The notes beneath the pieces are model-generated. The model made no database searches. It saw only the letters and a list, made by a program, of their open reading frames with translations, and was not told the DNA's origin. From contig JBJEJA010000028.1 in the NCBI GenBank assembly GCA_051877575.1, positions 219,810 to 283,809 on the forward strand: a stretch of DNA of 64,000 nucleotides. The letters are read 5' to 3'. This stretch comes from UBA2882 sp051877575. GTDB taxonomy: Bacteria; Bacillota; Clostridia; Lachnospirales; Lachnospiraceae. Every line of letters starts with the position of its first letter. The first letter of the stretch is position 1. This document shows positions 35,810-44,582 of the stretch, piece by piece. The translations under genes were made by a program, and so were the position numbers.

Positions 35810-37141
35810 ATGGGATACGGTGATTTTGCAGAATATGCGGCAGAGAAAGAAAACTTATGTAAAAAGAATGATATGATTTCGGATAAGCTGTTTCGGGAAT
35901 ACGGCGTAAACCGGGGACTCCGGGACGAAAACGGAAAAGGGGTTCTGACAGGGCTTACCAAAATATCCAAGATCGTTTCCTTTCAAAATATAAACGGAAA
36001 ATCCATACCTTGTGAAGGAGAATTGTGGTATCGGGGATATCGGATCAATACATTGATCAATAATCTGCAGGAAAATGAATATGGATTTGAAAAAACGGCA
36101 TATTTATTACTTTTCGGTGAAATGCCGGATGAGAGTGAACTTGCGGAATTTAAGAAGATTTTGGGAGAAGCAAGGGATCTTCCCACCAATTTTACCAGAG
36201 ATGTCATCATGAAAGCGCCGTCCAAAGATATCATGAATTCCATGACGAGAAGTATTCTGACATTGGCCTCTTATGATGAAAAAGCTGCCCTCAACAGTAT
36301 TGATAACAGCATTCGTCAGTGTATTCAGTTGATTGCCATTTTTCCGATGCTGGCAGCCTACGGGTATCATGCATATAACCATTATGAAAATAATGCGAGC
36401 ATGTATATACACAGACCGGATCCGGAACTGTCCACGGCAGAGAATTTCCTTAGGATGCTCAGAGCTGACAGTGATTATACGCAGCTGGAGGCAAAGGTGC
36501 TGGATGTGGCGCTGATGCTTCATATGGAGCACGGAGGAGGGAATAATTCTACATTTACAACGAGAGTAGTGACCTCTTCGGGATCCGATACTTATTCGGC
36601 GATTGCTGCAGCCATGTCATCCTTGAAAGGACCGAAACACGGCGGAGCCAATATTAAGGTCATGGAAATGATGGAAGATATCAGGGCGCATGTCTTCGAT
36701 TGGGCGGATTATGAGGAAGTAAAGGCCTATCTGAAAAAGATATTGGACGGAGATGCTTTTGACGGAAAAGGCCTGATTTACGGAATGGGGCATGCGGTCT
36801 ATTCCATTTCCGATCCGAGGGAGCGTATGCTTAAGTCCTATGTGGAACAACTTGCAACAGAGAAAGGCAAGGAAAAAGATATGACATTGTATCGCATGAT
36901 TGAAGAAGCCGCACCGGAAGTTATAGCCGAAAAACGTCATATTTTTAAAGGCGTCAGCCCCAATGTGGATTTTTACAGCGGATTTGTTTATGATATGCTC
37001 GGCATTCCGATGGAATTGTATACACCGCTTTTTGCCATTGCCAGAATTGTTGGCTGGAGCGCACACCGCATAGAAGAACTGGTGGGAATGAACAAGATCA
37101 TACGTCCTGCCTATATGAGCGTTATGGAAGAGAAAGAATAG
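35810..37141 (+). CDS. gltA: Citrate synthase (citrate/2-methylcitrate synthase family)
   Basis: A 443-residue citrate synthase. The catalytic triad is visible: His in LMLHMEHGGGNNSTFTTR (about residue 240), His in GMGHAVYSISDPR (about 322), and Asp in VSPNVDFYSGFVY (about 385). It condenses oxaloacetate with acetyl-CoA; propionyl-CoA use cannot be ruled out. The length and HGGGNNSTF form match the clostridial single-domain type with a long N-terminus. It is cotranscribed with the MarR-like gene. Aconitase and isocitrate dehydrogenase are not near, so it probably serves glutamate synthesis. Confidence 0.92.
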   Translation: MGYGDFAEYAAEKENLCKKNDMISDKLFREYGVNRGLRDENGKGVLTGLTKISKIVSFQNINGKSIPCEGELWYRGYRINTLINNLQENEYGFEKTAYLLLFGEMPDESELAEFKKILGEARDLPTNFTRDVIMKAPSKDIMNSMTRSILTLASYDEKAALNSIDNSIRQCIQLIAIFPMLAAYGYHAYNHYENNASMYIHRPDPELSTAENFLRMLRADSDYTQLEAKVLDVALMLHMEHGGGNNSTFTTRVVTSSGSDTYSAIAAAMSSLKGPKHGGANIKVMEMMEDIRAHVFDWADYEEVKAYLKKILDGDAFDGKGLIYGMGHAVYSISDPRERMLKSYVEQLATEKGKEKDMTLYRMIEEAAPEVIAEKRHIFKGVSPNVDFYSGFVYDMLGIPMELYTPLFAIARIVGWSAHRIEELVGMNKIIRPAYMSVMEEKE

Positions 37142-37152
37142 AAGAAAATAAA

Positions 37153-37204
37153 AAAAGGGCTGCCTGCCTGTATGATGATATATCATCATACAGGCAGGTC
37201 TGTT
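37153..37204. terminator. Bidirectional terminator, 36-base perfect palindrome
   Basis: Bases 37163-37198 are a perfect loop-free palindrome: CCTGCCTGTATGATGATA and its reverse complement. An A-run on the left and a T-rich stretch on the right allow it to end both the citrate synthase transcript and the ABC permease transcript. Confidence 0.85.
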
Positions 37205-37217
37205 TTATATTATATAT

Positions 37218-38006
37218 TTAGATGTTCATGGTAATGTTTTTTTCCAGTTTTTGTATTATGAAGTAAAGTCCGTATGCAATGATGCATAAAATAATAATAG
37301 ACGAGATGACCATATCCAGTTTAAAAACCTGTGTGCCGTAAATGATCAGATATCCGAGGCCCCGTCTTGCTGCCAGAAACTCGCCGATGATAACGCCAAC
37401 AAGAGAAAGCCCGATATTTACTTTCATGGAATTGATTAGTGTCGGGACGGAATATGGAATGACGATACGGGTATAAATATCCCATTTGTTACCGCCTAGC
37501 GTCAGGATCAGCTTTTCCATTTCAGGGTTTGTCTGGTGAAACTGGGTATACAGACTGATTATGGAGCCGAATATGGCAACGGAAATACCTGCTACGATAA
37601 TGGTTTTCATGCCGGTGCCCAGCCATACAATGAATAATGGTGCCAAAGCGGATTTTGGCAGGCTGTTTAAAATAACCAGAGCCGGTTCGAAAATAGCTGC
37701 CAGAGATTTGGAAAACCAGAGCAGCGAAGCAAAAAAAATCGTTAAAAGCATGACAAAAAGGAAACTCAGGATTGTTTCCAACAGGGTATAGCCGATATGA
37801 GTAAGAAGCTCGCCGGTTTTACCCATAGAAAAAATACATTTAATAATACGGGAAGGAGAACTGAAAAAGAAAGAATCGATCCATTCCAGATCGGCTGCAA
37901 CTTCCCACAACGCAATAAACAGGATAAATACCAAAACACGGAAGAATTTGATCTTTCGATGGTATGTTTCCAGGGAAATCAAATATTGTTTATGCTGTTC
38001 GCTCAT
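37218..38006 (-). CDS. ABC transporter permease, SsuC/TauC type
   Basis: A 262-residue membrane protein with about six helices. The coupling EAA-like loop reads LILTLGGNKWDIYTRIVIPYSVPTLI (about residues 165-190), and ARRGLGYLIIYG near residue 215 is typical of the nitrate/sulfonate/thiamine-precursor permease group. It overlaps the ATPase gene by 17 bases and follows it in the operon. The substrate-binding protein is not in the window, so the substrate is open. Confidence 0.9.
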   Translation of the reverse strand: MSEQHKQYLISLETYHRKIKFFRVLVFILFIALWEVAADLEWIDSFFFSSPSRIIKCIFSMGKTGELLTHIGYTLLETILSFLFVMLLTIFFASLLWFSKSLAAIFEPALVILNSLPKSALAPLFIVWLGTGMKTIIVAGISVAIFGSIISLYTQFHQTNPEMEKLILTLGGNKWDIYTRIVIPYSVPTLINSMKVNIGLSLVGVIIGEFLAARRGLGYLIIYGTQVFKLDMVISSIIILCIIAYGLYFIIQKLEKNITMNI

Positions 38007-38751
38007 TCGGGGGATTCATCTCCTTCCATAATATTTGAAAATATTCTCCGAATTTGGGATGCTCCCTGACGGCAAGAGACCCTTTTTCTTTACCGGGGAT
38101 GTCAATATCCATGATTCTTATGACCTTTGCGGGTCTGGCGGATAATACAATGATTTTGTCGGATAAGCTGATTGCTTCGGAGAGGTCGTGCGTCACTAAG
38201 ATGGCTGTTTTGTTCTCCCGCCGTATGATCTTGCCGATATCATCAGCCACTAAAAGTCTGGTCTGATAATCGAGGGCGCTAAAAGGTTCATCCAGCAGGA
38301 GCGTATCGGGATTCAATGCAAGTGTGCGGATCAAAGCTGCGCGCTGCCGCATTCCGCCGGACAATTGTCCGGGGTATTTATCCCGAAACTGGGATAATCC
38401 ATATTTATATAATAATTCTTCCAATCGTTTTTTAGTGGAAGAATTCCATGTTTTGTGAATGGAAGGTCCCAGAGAGATATTTTTCCAGATGGTGTTGTAA
38501 GGCAGTAACAGATCCTGTTGAAACATATAACCGAAAGAAACATTCGGATCAACGCAGATGGTGCCGGCTTCTGCATGGATCAATCCGGCAAGAATGGAGA
38601 GTATCGTGGACTTACCACAGCCGCTGGGTCCTACCAGGGAAACAAATTCACCTTTTGATACTGTAAAAGAAATATCGGAAAGCGCTTCGATTTCACCATC
38701 GGGACGATGATAGGAAAAAGAAACGCCTTGTAATGCAATATAGGGTTCCAT
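37990..38751 (-). CDS. ABC transporter ATP-binding protein, SsuB/TauB type
   Basis: A 253-residue ATPase. Walker A is GPSGCGKST (about residues 41-49), the Q loop is FQQDLLLPYNTIWKNI, the signature is LSGGMRQRAALIRTLALNPD, Walker B is LLLDEPFSALD and the switch His is in LVTHDLSEAISLSDKI. It powers the permease encoded just downstream. The group imports nitrate, sulfonates, taurine or thiamine precursors in characterised members. AGGAGGG precedes the ATG. Confidence 0.93.
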   Translation of the reverse strand: MEPYIALQGVSFSYHRPDGEIEALSDISFTVSKGEFVSLVGPSGCGKSTILSILAGLIHAEAGTICVDPNVSFGYMFQQDLLLPYNTIWKNISLGPSIHKTWNSSTKKRLEELLYKYGLSQFRDKYPGQLSGGMRQRAALIRTLALNPDTLLLDEPFSALDYQTRLLVADDIGKIIRRENKTAILVTHDLSEAISLSDKIIVLSARPAKVIRIMDIDIPGKEKGSLAVREHPKFGEYFQILWKEMNPPNERTA

Positions 38752-38823
38752 GAATATTTCCCTCCTTTTTTACTAATGTATGTTGAAAAAATGACTTTGT
38801 GAGGGGTTTTTGGTATGTATTCC

Positions 38824-38852
38824 TTGAAAAAACAAAGCCGATATGATATTAT
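38824..38852 (+). promoter_or_regulatory. Sigma-A promoter of argH
   Basis: TTGAAA (38824-38829), 17-base spacer, TATTAT (38847-38852), 38 bases before the argH ATG. Confidence 0.6.
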
Positions 38853-38890
38853 CAAATTTAGTTTTAACATGAATTTGGAGGATGAATATC

Positions 38891-40294
38891 ATGGCACAGC
38901 TTTGGGGAGGACGCTTTACGAAGGATACGGATGAATTGGTATACCGTTTCAATGCATCGATTTCCTTTGATCAAAAATTCTTTCAGCAGGATATTGAAGG
39001 CAGCATTGCCCATGTAGTCATGCTTCATAAACAGGGGATATTGACCACGGAAGAGAAGAATGCCATTGTCAAAGGCCTGACAGGGATCCGTGAGGATGTG
39101 GAAAACGGTAAGCTTTTGATTACGGATGAATATGAAGATATTCACAGTTTTGTTGAGGCAAACCTGATAGACAGGATCGGGGATACAGGGAAAAAGCTGC
39201 ATACCGGACGCAGCCGTAACGATCAGGTTGCACTGGATATGAAATTATATATCCGTTCCGAAATCGTAAATGTGGATGAGATATTAAAAGAGTTGTTGAC
39301 AACCCTCCTTCATATCATGGAGGAAAATACAGAGACCTATATGCCGGGCTTTACTCATTTGCAAAAGGCGCAGCCGGTAACGCTGGCTCATCATATGGGT
39401 GCATATTTTGAAATGTTTAAACGCGACAGACTGCGTATGCGGGATATTTATCACAGAATGAATTACTGTCCTTTGGGAGCAGGGGCCCTCGCCGGTACGA
39501 CATATCCGCTGGATCGTGTCTATACTGCTTCTTTATTGGGATTTGAAGGACCGACCTTAAACAGCATGGATTCTGTTGCGGACAGAGATTATGTCATAGA
39601 GTTTTTGAGCGCATTATCCACAATCATGATGCACCTAAGCCGTTTCAGTGAGGAAATCATCATCTGGAATTCCAACGAATACAGGTTTGTGGAGATTGAC
39701 GATGCTTATTCCACGGGAAGCAGCATTATGCCCCAGAAAAAGAATCCCGACATTGCCGAGCTTGTCAGAGGCAAAACGGGGCGGGTATACGGAGCGCTTA
39801 TGTCCATGTTGACGACATTAAAGGGCATCCCGCTTGCATATAATAAAGACATGCAGGAGGATAAAGAACTGACCTTTGATGCCATTGATACGGTCAAAGG
39901 CTGTCTGTCTCTCTTTAACGGAATGATTTCTACAATGAAGTTCCGCAAGGATGTGATGGAAGCGAGTGCCATGAACGGCTTTACCAATGCCACGGATGCA
40001 GCGGATTATCTGGTGAATCACGGGGTTCCTTTCCGGGATGCCCACAGTATTATCGGTAAGCTGGTGTTAACCTGTATTGAAAAGAATAAAGCCATATTGG
40101 ATTTGACCATGGAGGAGTTTAAAGAGATCAGCGATGTCTTTGAACCGGATATTTATGATGCGGTCAGCTTAAAGACCTGTGTGGAAAAAAGATTGACGGT
40201 TGGCGCACCCGGCAAAGCTGCCATGGATAAGGTGATCGCTATGGAGAAAGAATATCTGCAAAGCGATTGGAAGGACAAAGATATGATTTATTAA
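38891..40294 (+). CDS. argH: Argininosuccinate lyase
   Basis: A 467-residue fumarase-superfamily lyase that cleaves argininosuccinate to arginine and fumarate. The start AQLWGGRFTKDTDELV is typical. Conserved segments are HTGRSRNDQVALDMKLY, TYMPGFTHLQKAQPVTLAHH and the mobile catalytic loop GSSIMPQKKNPDIAELVRGK. ATG 38891 is chosen because GGAGG ends 9 bases upstream; the ATG at 38882 abuts the ribosome site. argG is not in the window. asd follows 53 bases later. Confidence 0.98.
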   Translation: MAQLWGGRFTKDTDELVYRFNASISFDQKFFQQDIEGSIAHVVMLHKQGILTTEEKNAIVKGLTGIREDVENGKLLITDEYEDIHSFVEANLIDRIGDTGKKLHTGRSRNDQVALDMKLYIRSEIVNVDEILKELLTTLLHIMEENTETYMPGFTHLQKAQPVTLAHHMGAYFEMFKRDRLRMRDIYHRMNYCPLGAGALAGTTYPLDRVYTASLLGFEGPTLNSMDSVADRDYVIEFLSALSTIMMHLSRFSEEIIIWNSNEYRFVEIDDAYSTGSSIMPQKKNPDIAELVRGKTGRVYGALMSMLTTLKGIPLAYNKDMQEDKELTFDAIDTVKGCLSLFNGMISTMKFRKDVMEASAMNGFTNATDAADYLVNHGVPFRDAHSIIGKLVLTCIEKNKAILDLTMEEFKEISDVFEPDIYDAVSLKTCVEKRLTVGAPGKAAMDKVIAMEKEYLQSDWKDKDMIY

Positions 40295-40347
40295 GCGGTT
40301 TTGCGCTTATAAATAAAGTTACAAAACAAAATGAGGAGATTGGAAAA

Positions 40348-41433
40348 ATGAGTGAGAAGTTAAAAGTCGGTATTTTAGGCGGAACAGGTATGGTAGGACA
40401 GAGATTTATTTCGCTGCTGGAGAATCATCCGTGGTTTGAAGTGACCACCATCGCAGCAAGTCCCAGATCCGCCGGAAAGACTTACGAGGAGGCTGTAGGC
40501 GGCAGATGGAAAATGGATACGCCCATGCCGGAAGCCGTTAAAAATATTGTTGTAAAAAATGTAAATGAAGTGGAAGAAGTGGCTGCAGAAGTGGATTTTG
40601 TTTTTTCTGCCGTTGATATGACAAAAGAAGAAATCAGGGCAATCGAAGACGCTTATGCAAAGACGGAGACACCTGTAGTTTCCAATAATTCCGCACACAG
40701 ATGGACACCGGATGTACCTATGATTATTCCGGAGATCAATCCGGAGCACACCGATGTGATCGAGGCACAGAAAAAACGTCTGGGCACAACAAGAGGTTTT
40801 GTTGCGGTAAAACCCAACTGTTCCATCCAAAGTTATGCACCTGTATTATATGCATGGCGTGAATTTGAACCATATGAAGTCATCGCTACCACATATCAGG
40901 CTATTTCCGGTGCGGGAAAAACATTTAAGGATTGGCCCGAAATGGTGGAAAACATCATTCCCTATATCGGCGGCGAAGAGGAAAAGAGCGAAAAAGAACC
41001 CTTGAGAATTTACGGTAAAGTGGAGAACGGACAGATTGTTCCCGCCACAGAGCCTAAGATTTCCTGCCAGTGTATTCGTGTCCCTGTATTAAACGGACAT
41101 ACAGCTGCGGTATTTGTGAAATTCAGAAAGAAACCTACCAAAGAGCAGTTGATTGAGAAACTGGTTTCCTTAAAAGGACTTCCGCAGGAGTTGGAACTGC
41201 CTTCGGCTCCGAAACAGTTTATTCAATATATGGAAGAGGATAACAGACCGCAGGTGAAAGCCGATGTGGATTATGAAAGAGGAATGGGAATATCCATCGG
41301 ACGCTTGAGAGAAGATACCATTTATGATTACAAATTCGTAGGGTTATCCCATAATACGGTCAGAGGTGCAGCAGGCGGTGCGGTGCTTTGTGCCGAGTTG
41401 TTAAAGGCAAAAGGTTTTATTAACAAAAAATAA
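40348..41433 (+). CDS. asd: Aspartate-semialdehyde dehydrogenase, archaeal/fungal type
   Basis: A 361-residue NADP enzyme that reduces aspartyl-4-phosphate to the semialdehyde for lysine, threonine and methionine synthesis. The NADP loop is GILGGTGMVGQRFISLL. The catalytic Cys lies in VAVKPNCSIQSYAPVLYAW (about residue 155). YQAISGAGK and the C-terminal GLSHNTVRGAAGGAVLCAELL are typical. Insertions around residues 205-235 (GGEEEKSEKEPLRIYGK) place it in the archaeal/fungal-like class rather than the E. coli class. GAGGAG precedes the ATG. Confidence 0.95.
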   Translation: MSEKLKVGILGGTGMVGQRFISLLENHPWFEVTTIAASPRSAGKTYEEAVGGRWKMDTPMPEAVKNIVVKNVNEVEEVAAEVDFVFSAVDMTKEEIRAIEDAYAKTETPVVSNNSAHRWTPDVPMIIPEINPEHTDVIEAQKKRLGTTRGFVAVKPNCSIQSYAPVLYAWREFEPYEVIATTYQAISGAGKTFKDWPEMVENIIPYIGGEEEKSEKEPLRIYGKVENGQIVPATEPKISCQCIRVPVLNGHTAAVFVKFRKKPTKEQLIEKLVSLKGLPQELELPSAPKQFIQYMEEDNRPQVKADVDYERGMGISIGRLREDTIYDYKFVGLSHNTVRGAAGGAVLCAELLKAKGFINKK

Positions 41434-41481
41434 TCTGTCAAAACAGATCATCACAAATCATTATAAAGGAGGGTGGAACAA

Positions 41482-43209
41482 ATGGATGATTTACAATTTC
41501 AGCTTGATATGGTTCGTGCATTGAACCAACAGTTGGACGGAAGAGAAAAAATGTATCAGCTGGTTTGTTCTACCTCCCGTAATGCGTTTCTTTATATTCA
41601 TTTCCAGAAAAATACCATTCATGTATTGGGAAACTGGAGCGGATTTTTTGATTTTCAGTTAAATACGCCGATGGATATCAACCGTATTTCCGATTTGGTG
41701 GAGGAAACGGCAAAAAGTGATTTGAGAAAGTTGCTGTTTCTGGAAAGCACAGGGGAACGCAATAAAGTTATCGAGTGCAAACTTTCCGATTCCAATAAAT
41801 GGCTGGAATTTGAATGTACGGTTCAGTACAGTGATGAAAAACCGGTGGAAAAAGTTATCCGTATCCGGGATATCACCAAATCCAAAAAACAGAATGAAGA
41901 ATTGCGTTACATGGCATATTATGATATGCTGACGGGGCTTTATAACAGAAATTATTTTGTCAGGATCCTCAGCGAATGGCTCCGTGAGGCAGAGGATGCA
42001 AACGAAGCGGTTGCCGTTATGTGCGTGGATATCGATAATTTTAAAAAAATCAATGACGGTCTTGGAATGATTGCGGGAGACGAGTTGATTCAGGCATTCG
42101 GTCTGTTTCTGAAAGGCTTTATGGATGAACGGACCATTGTTGCACATGTAACGGATGATACTTACTATATTGCCGTAAAGAATCCTGTGGGCAGTCATAG
42201 TATAGAAGAGATTTTTGACGCAATCGTGCAGAGGGTGGAAAAGCCGTTCCGTTTAATCGGGGGACAGGAACTTTTTATATCTGTCTGTGCCGGTGTTGCG
42301 GAGTATCCGGAAGCGGCTGCCAACAGTCTGGAGCTGATCAACTGTTCGGAAATCGTCATGTTCCGCGCCAAGGAACACGGACCTAACAGCATGAGATATT
42401 TCGAAGCGCCGATTTTCCAGGATTTTATTGATAATATCAACATTGAAAATAAATTAAAAGAAGCTATTAATATGAATCGTTTTGTATTGTATTATCAGCC
42501 TCAGTACGATTCCAAATCCAAAAAGCTGCGCGGAGTGGAGGCATTGATCAGATGGCAGGATGAATCCGGCAAGATGATCAGCCCGGGCGTATTTATTCCC
42601 ATTGCAGAAAAGAGCGGGATGATTGTCCCGATCGGTTCCTGGGTGTTGGAAGAAGGTATTCGTAAGTATGCTGCATGGAGAAAAAAATATAACTGCAGCA
42701 TGGTATTGTCTTTGAATATTTCCGCGATACAGTACAAGCGCCCTGACTTTGTCAGCAATCTTTTGGAAATCCTGGAAAAATACCAGGTAAATCCTAAGGA
42801 TATAGAATTGGAAATTACGGAAAGTGTACTGATCGATGATTTTGATCAGGTCGTAGCCAAACTTCGTACATTAAAAGAATACGGTATCAAGATTTCACTG
42901 GATGATTTCGGAACGGGTTACTCTTCTTTATCTTATCTGAAGGGACTTCCCATTGATACATTAAAGATAGATAAATCCTTTATTGATACGGTTATTCAGG
43001 ATGAAAGTACACAGGTGATTACGGAATCCATTGTTTCCATGGTTAAAAAACTCGGATATGAAACCGTGGCGGAAGGCGTGGAAACGGAAGAACAGTATGA
43101 GTATCTGAAAAAAATCGATTGTGATAATATTCAGGGCTTCTTACTTGGAAAACCGATGCCGGAGGATGAGATTTCAAACCTGTTGATGCAGGAACAGGCA
43201 ACGGGCTGA
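41482..43209 (+). CDS. PAS/degenerate GGDEF/EAL protein, probable c-di-GMP phosphodiesterase
   Basis: A 575-residue signalling protein without membrane segments. Residues 1-135 look like a PAS-type sensor. A GGDEF-like domain follows (MLTGLYNRNYF, DIDNFKKINDGLGMIAGDEL), but the active-site loop reads VTDDTYY instead of GGDEF, so cyclase activity is unlikely. The EAL domain (residues 315-565) is complete: GVEALIRW, LNISAIQ, LEITESVL, SLDDFGTGYSSLSYL, LKIDKSFI, and TVAEGVET. It should hydrolyse cyclic di-GMP. AAAGGAGGG lies 7 bases before the ATG. It shares no operon partner of known function. Confidence 0.92.
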   Translation: MDDLQFQLDMVRALNQQLDGREKMYQLVCSTSRNAFLYIHFQKNTIHVLGNWSGFFDFQLNTPMDINRISDLVEETAKSDLRKLLFLESTGERNKVIECKLSDSNKWLEFECTVQYSDEKPVEKVIRIRDITKSKKQNEELRYMAYYDMLTGLYNRNYFVRILSEWLREAEDANEAVAVMCVDIDNFKKINDGLGMIAGDELIQAFGLFLKGFMDERTIVAHVTDDTYYIAVKNPVGSHSIEEIFDAIVQRVEKPFRLIGGQELFISVCAGVAEYPEAAANSLELINCSEIVMFRAKEHGPNSMRYFEAPIFQDFIDNINIENKLKEAINMNRFVLYYQPQYDSKSKKLRGVEALIRWQDESGKMISPGVFIPIAEKSGMIVPIGSWVLEEGIRKYAAWRKKYNCSMVLSLNISAIQYKRPDFVSNLLEILEKYQVNPKDIELEITESVLIDDFDQVVAKLRTLKEYGIKISLDDFGTGYSSLSYLKGLPIDTLKIDKSFIDTVIQDESTQVITESIVSMVKKLGYETVAEGVETEEQYEYLKKIDCDNIQGFLLGKPMPEDEISNLLMQEQATG

Positions 43210-43258
43210 GAATTTCACATAAGGAGCCGGAATAATCCGGGGATAAGGTAAGTTTTCT

Positions 43259-44566
43259 ATGTTAATTGGTCGCAACCATGAGTATGCATATTTAGAAGAA
43301 TATATGAAAAGGCCTGGCAGTCAGCTTTTGGTTTTCTACGGACAGAAATTTCTGGGGAAAACTGCTTTTTTGCTGGATTTCTGCAAAGAAAGGCCTTTTT
43401 CTTATTGCCTTGCGAAACCCGGCTGCGAAGAATGGATCTTACAGGAACTGGAGAAAGAAACCGAGCGTTTAAGGCAAAACACAACAACAGAAAAGAAAAT
43501 TTTGATTGTGGATGAATTCCAACATTTATCCAAGGCCGAAAATTTTATGCCCCTGTGTCTGAAACTTATGGAGACGGAAAATATATTGATTTTGTTTGTG
43601 TCATCCGCAATCAACTGGGTGCAGACCTCCATGGTAAAATGTTTCGGGAAAAATGCGGCAAAGATCAGTGGGTTTTATAAATTCAGGGAGCTGTCTTTTG
43701 AAAACATCTGCAAGCTCTATCCGGATTACCCCAAAGCGAATCTTTTTATTCTTTACAGCATTTTAGGCGGTGTTCCGGGACTTTGGAATTTCCTCGACAT
43801 GAACAGAACCGTAGAAGAAAACATCCGGGAGCAGATTTTGTCCGAACGGTCCTATCTGCGGCATGCGGGATACCAATATTGTCTGGAAGGACTGCGGGAA
43901 ACGGGGGTATATGATACCATTCTGGCGGCCATGGCACAAGGCAATACCAAATTGAATGACTTATATAAAGTTACGGGGTATTCGCGGGCAAAAATCAGTG
44001 TTTATCTGAAAGCGCTGATGGAACAGGGGCAGATTGAAAAGGTTTATTCCATTGACTGTCCCGGATTGGAAAATTCCAAAAAAGGAATTTATGAAATCAG
44101 CAGTCATTTTACAAACTTCTGGTTTACTTTTATCTATCTGCGTGAAAAAGAATTGATACAACTGGGAGCGGCGGAATTTTATGACCGCTATATCAAGGAA
44201 AAACTGGTCGCATATTGCAATGTTTATTTTAAAAAGATTGTTAAGGAATATTTTTTACTTCACCATATTATGATAAAAGACGGAGCAGCGCTAACCGATC
44301 GTTTTCTCGGTAAAAACAATCAGATTGACATTGTCTGGAAACAGGCAGAAGGCTATGCGGTTGTCTGGTGCAGTAAGCTGAAAGCAATGACGACTTATGA
44401 GGATTACCGGGAACTGGTGCTTGCAGGAAAAGAGGCAGGAATGCAGGTGTGTGATTATTATCTGGTTTCCTATCGTGAGTTTGACGAAAAGCTGACTCTG
44501 GAGGCAAAGGTAAAGCAACAGCTTCATCTTCTGACATTTGATGATATTATGAAGGTATTTGACTGA
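43259..44566 (+). CDS. AAA-type ATPase of the DUF234 (archaeal ATPase) group
   Basis: A 435-residue ATPase. Walker A is YGQKFLGKTAFLLDF (residues 26-40), Walker B is ILIVDEFQHL (about 80-89), and sensor text LILFVSSAINWV follows. A winged helix lies near residues 230-275 (LNDLYKVTGYSRAKISVYLKAL). The C-terminal DUF234 part (from about 340) has NQIDIVWKQ and WCSKLK, similar to the Asp and Lys of PD-(D/E)xK nuclease folds, but the central Glu is not clear. No partner gene gives a function. In other bacteria such proteins are suspected of DNA or toxin-like roles; here unknown. Confidence 0.82.
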   Translation: MLIGRNHEYAYLEEYMKRPGSQLLVFYGQKFLGKTAFLLDFCKERPFSYCLAKPGCEEWILQELEKETERLRQNTTTEKKILIVDEFQHLSKAENFMPLCLKLMETENILILFVSSAINWVQTSMVKCFGKNAAKISGFYKFRELSFENICKLYPDYPKANLFILYSILGGVPGLWNFLDMNRTVEENIREQILSERSYLRHAGYQYCLEGLRETGVYDTILAAMAQGNTKLNDLYKVTGYSRAKISVYLKALMEQGQIEKVYSIDCPGLENSKKGIYEISSHFTNFWFTFIYLREKELIQLGAAEFYDRYIKEKLVAYCNVYFKKIVKEYFLLHHIMIKDGAALTDRFLGKNNQIDIVWKQAEGYAVVWCSKLKAMTTYEDYRELVLAGKEAGMQVCDYYLVSYREFDEKLTLEAKVKQQLHLLTFDDIMKVFD

Positions 44567-44582
44567 ATTTTAAGGGATGCAT

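Noticed and set aside
41433..41448. ATCTGT-CAAA-ACAGAT hairpin after asd
   Set aside because: Stem of six bases with no T-run; too weak to call a terminator.
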